Assembly (NCBI RefSeq): GCF_000332355.1 | Contig: NZ_KB235959.1 | Location: 131,986-179,898 of the forward strand | Source of the DNA: Baaleninema simplex PCC 7105 | Lineage (GTDB): Bacteria; Cyanobacteriota; Cyanobacteriia; Cyanobacteriales; Geitlerinemataceae | DNA: 47,913 bases | Direction: 5' to 3' | Shown here: positions 1-8,271 of the stretch, one piece after another | Layout of the letters: each line of letters begins with the position of its first letter | Numbering within the stretch: the stretch's first letter is position 1 | Translations under genes and position numbers: made by a program | Notes under the pieces: generated by a model | What the model saw: the letters and a program-made list of their open reading frames with translations, nothing else | The model's database searches: none | Told to the model about the DNA's origin: nothing

Positions 1-246
1 AGGCGAGAGGTTTGAAGAGTTTACAGTCGGCATTTAATTTTGGTATTTTGTGCCTACACTTTTATCCTTTGGCATAAGTTGACGGGCGGTTTACGAAGGA
101 AGTGGGCGAACCAACCTTTGGAAACTTTTGTAGATGCTTTAGAGGCTTTTCGGACAGCCATGTCTTTTCGTTTTGTGGCATGGCTGAACGAGAATCGAGA
201 CCTGTTTGCCGCTCACAAAGCGCGTTTTGGCTTGGTTTGGGCTTGA
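1..246 (+). pseudogene. IS transposase, C-terminal part, probably frameshifted
   Basis: The last ~70 residues (reading CAYTFILWHKLTGGLRRKW, ending FGLVWA) resemble the C-terminus of cyanobacterial DDE transposases. The rest lies outside the window. The open frame from about position 40 is closed upstream by a TGA at 13-15. A neighbouring frame over positions 3-38 reads ARGLKSLQSAFN, which looks like the missing upstream part. A frameshift near position 40 is therefore likely and the copy is probably dead. The family assignment rests on remembered similarity, not on a search. Confidence 0.55.
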
Positions 247-290
247 AATTTGTTTAAGTACCGGTAGAATGTCGGTAGCATTTTTTTGTT

Positions 291-320
291 GGGGTGGCCG
301 CAAACGCCACCCTCTTTTTT
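291..320 (+). terminator. Rho-independent terminator after the transposase remnant
   Basis: GGGTGGC (292-298) pairs with GCCACCC (306-312) across a 7-nt loop and is followed by TCTTTTTT. This is a textbook intrinsic terminator for + strand transcripts, 45 bp after the transposase stop. Confidence 0.7.
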
Positions 321-394
321 GGGACTCCTCTATTCTCTCAAACAATTGTCCCGTCTGGCTTCCGTCTACCTTGTCACCCTCTCAGCAGGTCAAT

Positions 395-545
395 ATGGTA
401 TTGCCGCGTCACGCACCGCCCCCAACCGAAAGATGAAGAGAGGAGTTGAATCGGTAGCACCGCCCCCCAATTGTCAAAGGTGCGTGACGATTTATCGGTC
501 TCAGGATTTACACCCTATTTTTCAAGTCACGCACCCTACGACTGT
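395..545. repeat. GTGCGTGAC palindromic repeats before rsmD (types C and A)
   Basis: A complete type A unit runs from GGTGCGTGAC (479-488) to GTCACGCACC (526-535) and is followed by the usual flank CTACGACTGTAAA. A partial type C unit with GCGTCACGCACC lies near 403-416; its flank (CGCCCCCAACCG, then GATGAAGAGAGG) recurs near 31300-31332. Related units occur at 16147, 20652, 20737, 36855, 42002, 45381 and 45564. The stretch 247-552 holds only this repeat material and the terminator. Confidence 0.75.
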
Positions 546-552
546 AAAAAAA

Positions 553-1107
553 TTGTCTTTACGAATTTACGGAAATCGCCAACTCAAAACTTTGCCGGGA
601 CAAAATACGCGCCCGACACCCGCACGAGTGCGCGAGGCGGTGTTTAATATTTGGCAGGGAGATATTCGCGGCTGTCGGTGGCTGGATTTATGTTCCGGTA
701 GCGGCGCGATGGGGGCTGAAGCGTTGTGTCGCGGCGCGTCGGTGGTCGTGGGAATCGAACAGTTGGGAAAAGCTTGTGCGACGGTTCGGCAAAACTGGCA
801 ACAGGTGGCAAAGCCGGAACAGCAGTTTCAGGTGTTGCGGGGCGACGTGGTGAAGCGGTTGTTGGCGTTGAAAGGGCAGCAGTTCGATCGCATCTATTTC
901 GATCCTCCCTATGCCAGCGATTTATACGAACCGGTTTTACAAATTGTCGCGCGCGATCGCCTTCTGGCACCGGATGGAGAGTTCGCCGTCGAACGCGATC
1001 CGAAACGCGAGATGGTGGCAGAACCACCCGAACTGGAACTAATTCGCGAGAAAGTTTACGGAAACACAGCCGTTCGCTTTTACCGCTGGGCATCGGCGGA
1101 AGGGTGA
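553..1107 (+). CDS. rsmD: 16S rRNA (guanine(966)-N(2))-methyltransferase RsmD
   Basis: RsmD methylates G966 of 16S rRNA in the small ribosomal subunit, using S-adenosylmethionine. The protein has the RsmD N-terminus (RIYGNRQLKTLPG, then TRPTPARVREAVFN), a SAM-binding loop (LDLCSGSGAMGAEALCRGA, about residues 43-61) and the N6/N2-methyltransferase motif FDPPYAS (about 115-121). The frame stays open upstream to 286, but that stretch encodes repeat DNA. The TTG at 553 gives the standard start and 184 residues, the usual family length. No clear Shine-Dalgarno is seen, and a palindromic repeat sits only 17 bp upstream. It converges on petG, a neighbourhood I recall from other cyanobacteria. Confidence 0.9.
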   Translation: MSLRIYGNRQLKTLPGQNTRPTPARVREAVFNIWQGDIRGCRWLDLCSGSGAMGAEALCRGASVVVGIEQLGKACATVRQNWQQVAKPEQQFQVLRGDVVKRLLALKGQQFDRIYFDPPYASDLYEPVLQIVARDRLLAPDGEFAVERDPKREMVAEPPELELIREKVYGNTAVRFYRWASAEG

Positions 1108-1148
1108 TGGGGAAACGTCCCCGAACCTTCCACCACCAGCCCTCACGA

Positions 1149-1262
1149 CTAGCCGCCGAGTTGGTTGCCGCGACGGTATTGCATATAAGCCGCCACGAAC
1201 AGACCCGCCAACGTTATGGGGATCAGTCCCAACACGATGCCAGACAGCAGAGGTTCTACCAT
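1149..1262 (-). CDS. petG: Cytochrome b6-f complex subunit PetG (subunit V)
   Basis: PetG is a small single-span membrane subunit needed for assembly and stability of the cytochrome b6-f complex in the thylakoid. The minus strand encodes 37 residues beginning [15 protein letters not shown] and ending YRRGNQLGG, which matches PetG end to end with its one hydrophobic helix. The ATG at 1262 is preceded by a strong AAGGAG Shine-Dalgarno at about 7 nt spacing. Because of its size, length-filtered ORF lists miss it. It converges on rsmD. Confidence 0.95.
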   Translation of the reverse strand: MVEPLLSGIVLGLIPITLAGLFVAAYMQYRRGNQLGG

Positions 1263-1391
1263 GATTGCGCTCCTTAAATTTGAAATCTTAATTCGCTAAT
1301 ACACTATCCTAGCAGCGGTTGATGGGAGGTGAGACGAGGAGACAAGAGAAGATACACCTCATCTCATCATCATCTCCTCAACTCATCACCT

Positions 1392-2105
1392 TTAAAACAA
1401 CCGGCCGGAAATGCCGAGACGCTGGCGGCTGGTATTTCCAGGGATTGCGCCGTCTCCACCGGGTTCGACGGGTTCGCCGGGAGGATTGGGATCGGGATCT
1501 TCGGGTTCCGGTTCGCCGCAAGAGCGAGAGGTGCCGAGGTTGGAAATTTTGCAGATGGCGTAAGCCCAGGCTTGTTGGGCGCGTTGGAAATGTTCTCCCA
1601 ACCATTCCCCTTTGGCTTCTGGGTCGTTTTCGGCCACGGCTTCGACACCGTCTTGGTAGCGATCGCGATCGAGGATTTGTTCGCCTTCTTCTCGCGTCGG
1701 TTCGTCAAGACGTTCGAGGGTGGTTTCGACTTTCTCGGCTTTGGCTTTGGCGTCTTGATAGCGTTGGTTGGCTTCCTGTACGTCGATGCGGTTGCGTTGC
1801 GCCAAGTCGTTCTTGGTCGAAGCGGTTTCAACGTAAGACAATTCAGAAAATCGGGCGTTTCCAGTGGTGGGAGTTCCCACGAACGTCCAACCGCGATCGC
1901 GCACTTCGACAGTGTTCTCGGGACTCACCAACCGCACAGCGCTAAATTGATAAATTTGCATCTCCGGTTCGCCGGGAACGGGAATCGCCCCAACTTCATC
2001 GTCGTATTCGGTTTCGAGACGGTAGCCGTCGCCGTAGTCGATGGCGGTGATGCGATCGCGATCGTCCCGTACTACCGTCGCCGGACGGGGAACCAAGGCT
2101 TCCAT
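1392..2105 (-). CDS. Hypothetical protein, acidic, proline-rich tail
   Basis: A 237-residue protein I do not recognise. The N-terminal half (RITAIDYGDGYRLETEYDD, then about 80 residues) looks globular. Residues about 100-150 are charged and probably helical (AQRNRIDVQEANQRYQ, then KAEKVETTLERLDEP). The C-terminal ~40 residues are rich in P, E, D and G and look disordered. The ATG at 2105 is the only ATG available, because an in-frame stop lies at 2139-2141. The nearest Shine-Dalgarno-like AGGA is too far upstream to be convincing. No signal peptide is visible from this start. It lies upstream of petG on the same strand and diverges from cytM. Confidence 0.6.
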   Translation of the reverse strand: MEALVPRPATVVRDDRDRITAIDYGDGYRLETEYDDEVGAIPVPGEPEMQIYQFSAVRLVSPENTVEVRDRGWTFVGTPTTGNARFSELSYVETASTKNDLAQRNRIDVQEANQRYQDAKAKAEKVETTLERLDEPTREEGEQILDRDRYQDGVEAVAENDPEAKGEWLGEHFQRAQQAWAYAICKISNLGTSRSCGEPEPEDPDPNPPGEPVEPGGDGAIPGNTSRQRLGISGRLF

Positions 2106-2418
2106 TCGCGTCTGTTGATATCCTGAAGGAAAATAGGCTCAGGCTTTGTCGCAAGGATCGCATACAGAGTTCTCCGCTCGAATCTTCGGTTAGGCTGGTG
2201 TGACGTTTTCTTTCAGGCGATCGCTCTCTCGATCGGGACGATCGCAAACGCTACAGCGATCGCTACTTTAACGCAAGCGGTAAAACTGTCGAGAAACAGC
2301 GATCGCTTGTGGCCGTTATGCAACTGTCTCTAGAGTGATATGCGTCACAGGTTTTCAAACTAAGGAGTGTCAATTTATATTAAAGATGAATAAGAAGTTT
2401 ATATAATCCCGTCCGACG
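2106..2418. other. Divergent intergenic region, hypothetical gene / cytM
   Basis: About 310 bp holding HIP1-rich sequence. Just before cytM there is an AAGGAG at 2362-2367 that no long ORF uses at normal spacing, an AT-rich stretch, and a consensus-like TATAAT at 2402-2407. The TATAAT lies only 12 bp before the cytM TTG, so if it is a -10 box the mRNA would be nearly leaderless. No RNA gene is seen. Confidence 0.4.
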
Positions 2419-2817
2419 TTGCTCGACCGACGACTTTTGAAGACGCCCGTAATCCACCTCGATGTCGATCGCCTGATCCAGCGCATTGCCCTGTTCGCCC
2501 TGGCAGGGTTGCTGACGATCGGACTGTCCGTGTTGGGCTTCCACCACTGGCAGATGTCCGATCCCTACGTGCGCGCCGTTCTCGAGATCGAGGGCGATGT
2601 GTCCCACGGTCGCGCCATTTTTCAGATGAACTGTGCTGGCTGTCACGGCGATAGCGGCGACGGTTTAGTCGGCCCCAGTCTCCACAGCATTTCCGCTCAT
2701 AAAACCCGCGCCAGTCTCATTCGTCAAGTCATTGGCGGTCAAACCCCCCCGATGCCCCAGTTCCAACCCAGCCCCGAGACGATGGCGGATTTGTTGGAAT
2801 ACCTCGAAACCCTGTAG
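2419..2817 (+). CDS. cytM: Cytochrome c-M (CytM)
   Basis: A membrane-anchored class I c-type cytochrome found across cyanobacteria and implicated in adjusting photosynthetic versus respiratory electron flow. The 132-residue protein has an N-terminal hydrophobic span (IALFALAGLLTIGLSVLGF, about residues 22-40), then the WQMSDPYVRAVL segment, the haem motif CAGCH (about 73-77) and an axial Met region near PPMPQF. The start is uncertain: TTG at 2419 is the only start codon that keeps the membrane anchor. A short ATG frame at 2386 is in phase but closed by TAA at 2404. A GA-rich repeat begins just after the stop. Confidence 0.88.
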   Translation: MLDRRLLKTPVIHLDVDRLIQRIALFALAGLLTIGLSVLGFHHWQMSDPYVRAVLEIEGDVSHGRAIFQMNCAGCHGDSGDGLVGPSLHSISAHKTRASLIRQVIGGQTPPMPQFQPSPETMADLLEYLETL

Positions 2818-2824
2818 AGTCGAG

Positions 2825-2998
2825 CAAAAGAGGGGGAGAAGGGGAGAGGGGGAGAAGGGGAGAGGGGGAGAGGGGGAGAGGGGGAGAGGGGGAGAAACAG
2901 TCATCTGTTTGCTGTCTTCACTGGTGACTGTTCCCTGTTCCCTGTTCCCTGTTCCCTGTTCCCTGTTCCCTCTCTTCACTGGTGACTGGTGACTGTCA
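2825..2998. repeat. GA-rich octamer array plus CCCTGTT heptamer array
   Basis: Positions about 2828-2895 are near-perfect repeats of GAGAGGGG-type octamers. They are followed by an AAACAGTCATCTGTTTGCTG segment and then repeated CCCTGTT heptamers (about 2932-2970) and GACTGGT units. The module fills the gap between convergent cytM and the solute-binding gene. Confidence 0.85.
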
Positions 2999-4207
2999 TC
3001 ATCCCCCCGATCGCAGTCGTACCCATAAAGTTCGGTATTGTTCGATCGCTCCCTCGTCGGTGAAGGGTTCGATGAATTCGCTGCGCTGTAAAATCTCGGT
3101 ATCGGGGAAGAGAACGTCGTTGTCTTGCAGGGATTGCGGTAAGTCGGTGCGCTTTTCGGCAAATAATGCGGGTGAGGCGGCAAAGGTTAACAGCGAGAGT
3201 TGACGGGCAATACGAACGTCCCAGCAAAAATCAATCCAGCGATCGACCGCTTTGGTAATTTGCGCGTTTGACGTTTCGGCGTTCGCTGGACGTACCCATA
3301 AATCTGCCCAGAGAGAGGTTCCCGACTTCGGTACCACTGCCGCGATCTGTTTGCCGTACTGGGGCATGGCTAAAATGTCTCGCGACGATCCCACCGCCGC
3401 CCAAACATCCCCCATTTGTAGCGGTTGTTGGTATGCCGTCGAGGAATACAATCGGGTTTGGGCGTGAAGCGATCGCAGTTCGGGTTCGAGATCGGTGACG
3501 CTGGCTAAATCGACGAGATTGTAGGATCGACCGAGTTTTTTTAAGACCAAACCGATGGTTTGGCGAGGACTGTCGAGAAGGGCGATCCGTCCTTGGAGTT
3601 CGGAACGCCACAAGTCACTCCAATCGGTAGGCGTCCATCCCAAGGCGTCGAATTTTTCGACGTTGTAAGCGATAACTGTACTGCCCCAACGATAAGGGGC
3701 AGCCCAAACGCGATCGCCTGTCGTTTCGCTGCGAGTCACGAGGGATTGCCAAGCAATGGGAGATTGAGGAAGTTCGTCCCAGTGCGTCCACGCTTGAGGG
3801 GTTAACGGACGAATTAATTCCGAGGAAATGGCTTTAGGAAGCCAGTAATCGCCGATTAGGGCGAGATCGGGAACATCGGGCGTCGTTCGTCTTTGGAAAA
3901 ACGGCAGCGATCGCGACGGTTCTTCGGCAGTCTCTTCTTGTGAAACAGCCTTGGCACGAACGAGTAACTCGAACAGTTCTGACAGTCGAGAAACCGAAGA
4001 CAGCTCGATCCTCACTCCCGCTTCGAGACGGCGGCGAAATTCTCCCAACATGGGAGCGGGAACGGCATCTTTGAGGAATTTAACCGTCAATTTGCCGCCG
4101 TTTGAACTTTGACATCCGGCGACGAGTTGACTGAGGCTCAGGGCGATCGCCCCCGCGAGAACCGAACGACGAGAACAGGACAAGGTCGAACATCCCAACC
4201 ACTTCAC
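2999..4207 (-). CDS. Periplasmic solute-binding lipoprotein (ABC transporter type, PotD-like)
   Basis: Predicted extracytoplasmic substrate-binding protein of the spermidine/putrescine (PotD/PotF-like) or bacterial binding-protein-1 fold. The N-terminus has a twin-arginine-like SRRSVLAGAIALSLSQLVAGC segment: an RR pair, a hydrophobic core and an LVAGC lipobox, so Tat export and lipidation are plausible. The mature part has binding-protein features (PYRWGSTVIAYN, then WSDLWRSELQGRIALLDSPR). The substrate cannot be told from sequence and no permease or ATPase gene is nearby. I chose the GTG at 4207, which places the RR motif about 13 residues in. A GTG at 4273 would add 22 residues. Neither start has a good Shine-Dalgarno. 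Confidence 0.75.
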   Translation of the reverse strand: MKWLGCSTLSCSRRSVLAGAIALSLSQLVAGCQSSNGGKLTVKFLKDAVPAPMLGEFRRRLEAGVRIELSSVSRLSELFELLVRAKAVSQEETAEEPSRSLPFFQRRTTPDVPDLALIGDYWLPKAISSELIRPLTPQAWTHWDELPQSPIAWQSLVTRSETTGDRVWAAPYRWGSTVIAYNVEKFDALGWTPTDWSDLWRSELQGRIALLDSPRQTIGLVLKKLGRSYNLVDLASVTDLEPELRSLHAQTRLYSSTAYQQPLQMGDVWAAVGSSRDILAMPQYGKQIAAVVPKSGTSLWADLWVRPANAETSNAQITKAVDRWIDFCWDVRIARQLSLLTFAASPALFAEKRTDLPQSLQDNDVLFPDTEILQRSEFIEPFTDEGAIEQYRTLWVRLRSGG

Positions 4208-4445
4208 AGCATTTTTTAGCTTAGCGCCTTCTGCGATTCCCGGCCAGAAGTGCTTGAGTGCAGATACTTGCACCGATCGAAAGAAGTGTTAAGTAAAGTT
4301 TACAAAAATAACGAAGAAACGCTGAAAGTGTCTTTACATAGAGTTTTTTAGCAAAAGTTAAATAATCTAGAGATAAATTACTTTTTCGTATATTTGTCTT
4401 TAAAATCGAAAACGACATGGAAGAAAGACAACAAGGAATTATTTT

Positions 4446-4862
4446 ATGGACGCCCTACACACCCATATCCTGACGCTCGATCGCAAAATAGACGGACTCT
4501 ACGAGATTATCGACCACCTCAGTCACACGCTCTCCTCAGTTATCTCGGAAAATTCCTTGAAAACGGCCAAAAGTGAAGAAAACCATCATGCGATCGTGCC
4601 GGATTCGGATTTCACCCATCGTCATTCCGATGGCTTAGAAATCTTAATGGAACATAAAGATGTCCTTGTAGATGGCTCCCATTTGGAAATCGGAAATTCC
4701 AGTTCCGAAACGCTGTTGACGCCAGAAGTGCAAATTCAACGTCTGACCGCTCAACTGACTGCTGCCTACAATCGCATTGCAGCTTTGGAAGAACAACTTT
4801 TATCGCGTCAGGAAGCGACATATCACAACGCACAAATCGAGCGAGTGCGATCGCGCGACTAG
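4446..4862 (+). CDS. Small hypothetical protein with C-terminal coiled coil
   Basis: A 138-residue protein I do not recognise. Residues 1-45 look helical (LTLDRKIDGLYEIIDHLSH). The middle is polar and rich in His and Ser. Residues about 93-120 form a probable coiled coil (VQIQRLTAQLTAAYNRIAAL). There is no signal peptide or membrane span. An AAGGAATT ribosome site lies about 8 nt before the ATG at 4446. It diverges from the solute-binding gene and ends before a strong terminator. Confidence 0.65.
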   Translation: MDALHTHILTLDRKIDGLYEIIDHLSHTLSSVISENSLKTAKSEENHHAIVPDSDFTHRHSDGLEILMEHKDVLVDGSHLEIGNSSSETLLTPEVQIQRLTAQLTAAYNRIAALEEQLLSRQEATYHNAQIERVRSRD

Positions 4863-4930
4863 ATGAACTGTCGTAACGTTAAAGTGCGAATCGTGCGATG
4901 TGTTTCTCGAGTACCTCAAATTTTCACGAT

Positions 4931-4960
4931 CCCAGTGTGCCTCACACACTGGGGTTTTTA
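4931..4960. terminator. Intrinsic terminator between convergent genes
   Basis: CCCAGTGTG (4931-4939) pairs with CACACTGGG (4945-4953) across a 5-nt loop, followed by GTTTTTA. It ends the + strand small gene at 4862 and lies just past the end of the minus-strand CobT-like gene. Confidence 0.8.
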
Positions 4961-4992
4961 ACGTCGGTGGAGTCCTTTGAGCTTTCTGAATT

Positions 4993-6147
4993 TCACGACA
5001 ATTGTGTTTTCGCCAACTGTTGCGATCGCTCGAGTCGCGCAAACGTGGCGTCGATGTCTCTGACTAAGCGATCGTGCGGCCATCCTGCCAAAGACGCGGC
5101 GATCGCACAACCGCCCGCCCCAACCCCTTCTTTGACAAATCCCCGTTCGTAAGCTTGCAACTGCGGATACGCCGACGCAGACAAATTCAGCGGCGTCGCC
5201 AGAAGCGGTACGTCCCCGACGAGTTGCGCTAACTCCACCGTCGAACCCGTCGGATCTTCGGCCACCCACCGCGTCGTCCCCACCACCACGCGATCGCCGT
5301 TCCACGCCATCCCCGTCTCCCGAACCAATCCCCTCGCTAGGGCGTAAACTGCTAACATCTGCGTTCCCCCGGCCAGTAACACGCCACAGCTACGACTCGC
5401 GGCGATCGCCATTCCCGCCACGACGATTTGCATGGGATCGCCCACCGCCGCCACCGCCGAAAATGCTGAGTCGCGCCTTTCATCTCCCGCCGTTCGTTCT
5501 CGCCAGCGTCGCAACCCCTCTCGCACCACCGCTCGTTTGAGAGTGTGGTTACAGTGAGGATAACTGCTGTTGACGAGGCCGTCGGCGTCGAGTCCCAACC
5601 CCAACAACACTGACAACGCCGTGGTCGTTCCCCCCACCACGCACTCGCCGATAACGAGATAGTCCGCCACGTTTGAAAGGCGATCGCCCCATTTCAATCC
5701 TTCCTCGAACAGATGTTCGATCGCCGAGCGATCGAGGGCGTTTCCCGTCGTCAGACATCGTGCGACGCGTCCCCCCAAATCGAGCGATCGCCCGTTCTGT
5801 GAGGGGTTCGTCGAAACGGGTAGCGGTTCGGGCAATCCCGCATCGAACAGGTACGTTGGCATCTGCAATCCCCGCACCACCGCCCGAGAAATCACCGCAG
5901 GAGAGGCTCCCGCCGCCAAGGGAGGCAGTGGAAAGCGAGGATCGATTTTTTCGCCGCCATCGAGGAGGTATTCCGCGTCTGCTAGAGCTGTTTTACGCCG
6001 GTCTGCGGGGGTTTTTCCGGCCGCCGAAATATCCGGTAGCAGTCCTGTTTCCGTAAAGCCAAACACGCAAGCGAAAGCCGGTTTCGCACCGCGATAACAC
6101 TCCAACCACCTTCGTCCTCGTTCCTGTTGGGTATAAACTCGAACCAC
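4993..6147 (-). CDS. CobT-like nicotinate-nucleotide phosphoribosyltransferase (UPF0284 family)
   Basis: Belongs to the cyanobacterial UPF0284 / CobT-related family, annotated as nicotinate-mononucleotide-dependent phosphoribosyltransferase. CobT activates the lower-ligand base in cobamide assembly; for this branch the role is inferred from homology. The 384-residue protein has the Gly-rich GECVVGGTTTALSVLLGLG segment (about residues 168-186), GDPMQIVVAGMAIAAS (about 237-252) and the start RVYTQQERG typical of the family. The GTG at 6147 is used; no Shine-Dalgarno is visible. A B12-dependent radical SAM gene lies 20 kb away. Confidence 0.82.
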   Translation of the reverse strand: MVRVYTQQERGRRWLECYRGAKPAFACVFGFTETGLLPDISAAGKTPADRRKTALADAEYLLDGGEKIDPRFPLPPLAAGASPAVISRAVVRGLQMPTYLFDAGLPEPLPVSTNPSQNGRSLDLGGRVARCLTTGNALDRSAIEHLFEEGLKWGDRLSNVADYLVIGECVVGGTTTALSVLLGLGLDADGLVNSSYPHCNHTLKRAVVREGLRRWRERTAGDERRDSAFSAVAAVGDPMQIVVAGMAIAASRSCGVLLAGGTQMLAVYALARGLVRETGMAWNGDRVVVGTTRWVAEDPTGSTVELAQLVGDVPLLATPLNLSASAYPQLQAYERGFVKEGVGAGGCAIAASLAGWPHDRLVRDIDATFARLERSQQLAKTQLS

Positions 6148-6481
6148 GTTAATAATTGATAATTGATAGCAATTTTAAGGGAATAGGGAATAGGGAATAG
6201 GGAATAGGGAACAGGGAACAGGGAATAGAAACAAAGGGTTCAAAAAAATTTTTGCTTCGATTTACTATAACTCATTTTTGAATTTTATATATATTTTTAT
6301 CTGTTTTTTGACGATAGTTCGATCTACTAAATCAGCGATCGCAATCTAATTTTGATAACTTTAAACCTCATTTGATTGTCATGTCGATCGCTTGATTTTT
6401 TCGTGTTAAAAACAATTTATCGTGCGAGTTTCGGGACGAGCAATCGCTCGACATTCTATCTAGATTTTACGCGATCGCCTA
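6148..6481. other. AT-rich intergenic region with GGGAATA heptamers
   Basis: Next to the CobT-like start is an AATTGATAATTGA segment, then tandem GGGAATA/GGGAACA heptamers at about 6180-6228. The rest is AT-rich with two HIP1 sites and a small hairpin CGAGC-AATC-GCTCG near 6437-6450. No ORF with coding signals and no clear terminator are seen. Confidence 0.5.
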
Positions 6482-7114
6482 TCAATCTTCAACATCTAAA
6501 ATCACCTGAATCCAGTGCGGTGGGCGAGGAATGGGGTTCCCCAGGCGATCGAGGAGCAGCAACGCCCCCAAATGAACCACGAGCATATAAACCGCACTGT
6601 TGATAAGAATCATCACCACGGCGATCGCTTGAACGACCGATAAGTCTGGCTGCACTAACCAGCCGAGTTTATCGAAAACCCAATTGAGAAATTCCGTAAC
6701 CTGAACCGTAAAATAAACCCAGAGGTCTTCTCCCAATAAAATCGAAAGCAACCACACCTTAAAAAATACGCCAAACGTTCCGATCAGCATTCCGAGAAAA
6801 ATTGCCAATCCCCAACTGGCGCGACGCCGCCACAAGACCCCCAACAACACCCCTTGCAGAGCGTAAGGAACCACAAACAAAATACTGCGCGTCGGCCCCA
6901 TCAACACCGTAAGCAACAGTCCCGATACCGTCGCCGACATCCACGACGCACGAGCGCCCCACCGCAAATATACCAACGCCATCGGCACCGGAAAAAAGAT
7001 CCGCAGCAGCGGTCCGAGGGGAAAATAGTAGTTAATCAACCAAATTAAACTGGCCGTACTGGCGAGAAATGCCGTTTCGACCATCACCAGCGGCGAACGT
7101 GCGGGCTTACTCAT
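6482..7114 (-). CDS. DUF2232 family multispan membrane protein
   Basis: A 210-residue integral membrane protein with about five or six hydrophobic spans and the motif PVPMALVYLRWGARAS typical of DUF2232 proteins. The family's function is unknown; some members resemble the membrane subunits of energy-coupling transporters. The ATG at 7114 is preferred to the TTG one codon upstream. It starts only 13 nt after the stop of the CRP-family gene, so the two are almost certainly co-transcribed. Confidence 0.75.
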   Translation of the reverse strand: MSKPARSPLVMVETAFLASTASLIWLINYYFPLGPLLRIFFPVPMALVYLRWGARASWMSATVSGLLLTVLMGPTRSILFVVPYALQGVLLGVLWRRRASWGLAIFLGMLIGTFGVFFKVWLLSILLGEDLWVYFTVQVTEFLNWVFDKLGWLVQPDLSVVQAIAVVMILINSAVYMLVVHLGALLLLDRLGNPIPRPPHWIQVILDVED

Positions 7115-7127
7115 CAACCAAAAACCG

Positions 7128-7844
7128 TCAGGTCAGCATCCGCTCTAAAGCGTACACGTCGGGAATGCCGATCGTTTCGCGATCGCGCTCGATCAATCCC
7201 TTTTTCTCCAATTTACTCAACACCCGCGTCACCGTTTCCCGAGCCAAACCGCTCAAACTGCTTAACTCTCGGTGGGGGAGGTTGGGAATTTCCATTCCGC
7301 CCGTTTCGTCGGGGGTTCCTTGACCTTCAGCCAAAAACAACAAAATATCGGCCACGCGCGAGGTACTATCGGACTCTCGCAGGCGCAACCGTCGATTGAC
7401 CTGGCGCAAACGGCGACCCATCAGTTGCGCCAAACGAATTCCCGCCAACGGTTCTGTCTTGACCAAATGAACGAAATCTTGAGCGGGCATATTTCCAATG
7501 GTGGTCGGGGCGAGCGTAATCACGTCCGTCGAGCGAGGAACTTCGTCTAACGCCGCCATTTCCCCGAACAGTTCCCCAGTCCCCAAAATATTGAGCGTGA
7601 CCTCTTTTCCGTCTAAATTGTACGTCCGAATTTTCGCCCATCCTTCGAGAATGAAATATACCGAACTCCCCCAATCGTTTTCGAGCAGGATCACTTGGTT
7701 GGGCGGGTGCGTTCGGGTGACGACGTGGGCGAGTGCCTCGTCTAAGACTCGTTCGGGCAGACCAGCGAAGAACGGCGCCGAGCGGAGCTTTTGTTCGAGT
7801 TCGGGATTTTGATGCGCGTCGCGAGGATGATACCGGTCTTCCAT
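7128..7844 (-). CDS. CRP/FNR-family transcription regulator
   Basis: A 238-residue regulator with an N-terminal cyclic-nucleotide-binding fold (residues about 20-135) and a C-terminal winged helix-turn-helix (LSSLSGLARETVTRVLSKL, about 191-209). The effector pocket carries GELFGEMAALDEVPRST. This matches the pattern of cAMP-binding CRPs (GE-L-x-G-E, then R-S/T), so cAMP binding is plausible. It lacks the NtcA signature in this region and is not NtcA. It leads a two-gene operon with the DUF2232 gene and diverges from the giant acidic gene, which it might control. No cysteine cluster for an Fe-S centre is present. Confidence 0.87.
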   Translation of the reverse strand: MEDRYHPRDAHQNPELEQKLRSAPFFAGLPERVLDEALAHVVTRTHPPNQVILLENDWGSSVYFILEGWAKIRTYNLDGKEVTLNILGTGELFGEMAALDEVPRSTDVITLAPTTIGNMPAQDFVHLVKTEPLAGIRLAQLMGRRLRQVNRRLRLRESDSTSRVADILLFLAEGQGTPDETGGMEIPNLPHRELSSLSGLARETVTRVLSKLEKKGLIERDRETIGIPDVYALERMLT

Positions 7845-8271
7845 GAGGTCGTCATGTATCTTTGTATCTGAGATCGTGTCTTCTAGGGCAGCTCGGGTCG
7901 GCGTATCGATCGTTGCTCCCTTAAACTGGCGGTTATCGTGCGTTTTCGCACCTCGATTGCCTTAGCCTACCAACTCCGTCGCGTAAGAACGCGCCAGTCA
8001 GTAAATTTAATTCTACTCTGTTTCTGGGACTGCGGAAATCTTAACACTTGAGTCGCCTCGAGCTATGGCACTCTTACTTTTATAGAGAGTCTCTCTCAGA
8101 GAGGGAGAGGGGGAGAGGGGGAGAGGGGGAGAGAGGGAGAGAGGGAGATGGGGAGAAACTGTTACCTGTTAACTATTCTCACTGCTCACTGCTCACTATT
8201 GACTGCTCACTGTAAAAGGTGACTGTCTTCACTGTTGACTGCTCGCTGTTCACTGTAAAAGAGGTTTCACC
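7845..8271. other. Divergent intergenic region with GA-rich array and ACTG repeats
   Basis: This 427-bp gap separates the CRP-family gene from the giant gene. Near 7938-7951 is a small GTGCG-TTTT-CGCAC hairpin. Positions about 8097-8155 hold a GA-rich octamer array, then AAACTGTTACCTGTTAACT and repeated CACTGCTCACTG-like units with two CTGTAAAAG motifs. The last ends next to the giant gene's ribosome site. The same module recurs at 35100-35210. No TGTGA-N6-TCACA CRP box was found by eye. Confidence 0.6.

Noticed and set aside
286-552. N-terminal extension of rsmD
   Set aside because: These codons run through the palindromic repeats and a terminator; RsmD homologues start at the TTG 553 equivalent.
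1319-2126. Two + strand ORFs opposite the hypothetical gene
   Set aside because: They overlap each other and the minus frame; the minus frame has the better composition and a clean ATG, though with modest confidence.
2386-2406. Six-codon ORF MNKKFI as a real gene
   Set aside because: Too short to support; kept only as an observation about the cytM start.
7128-7844. Possible NtcA
   Set aside because: The sequence keeps a cAMP-pocket-like PRST and lacks the NtcA-type N-terminus and recognition helix; general CRP/FNR is the safer call.
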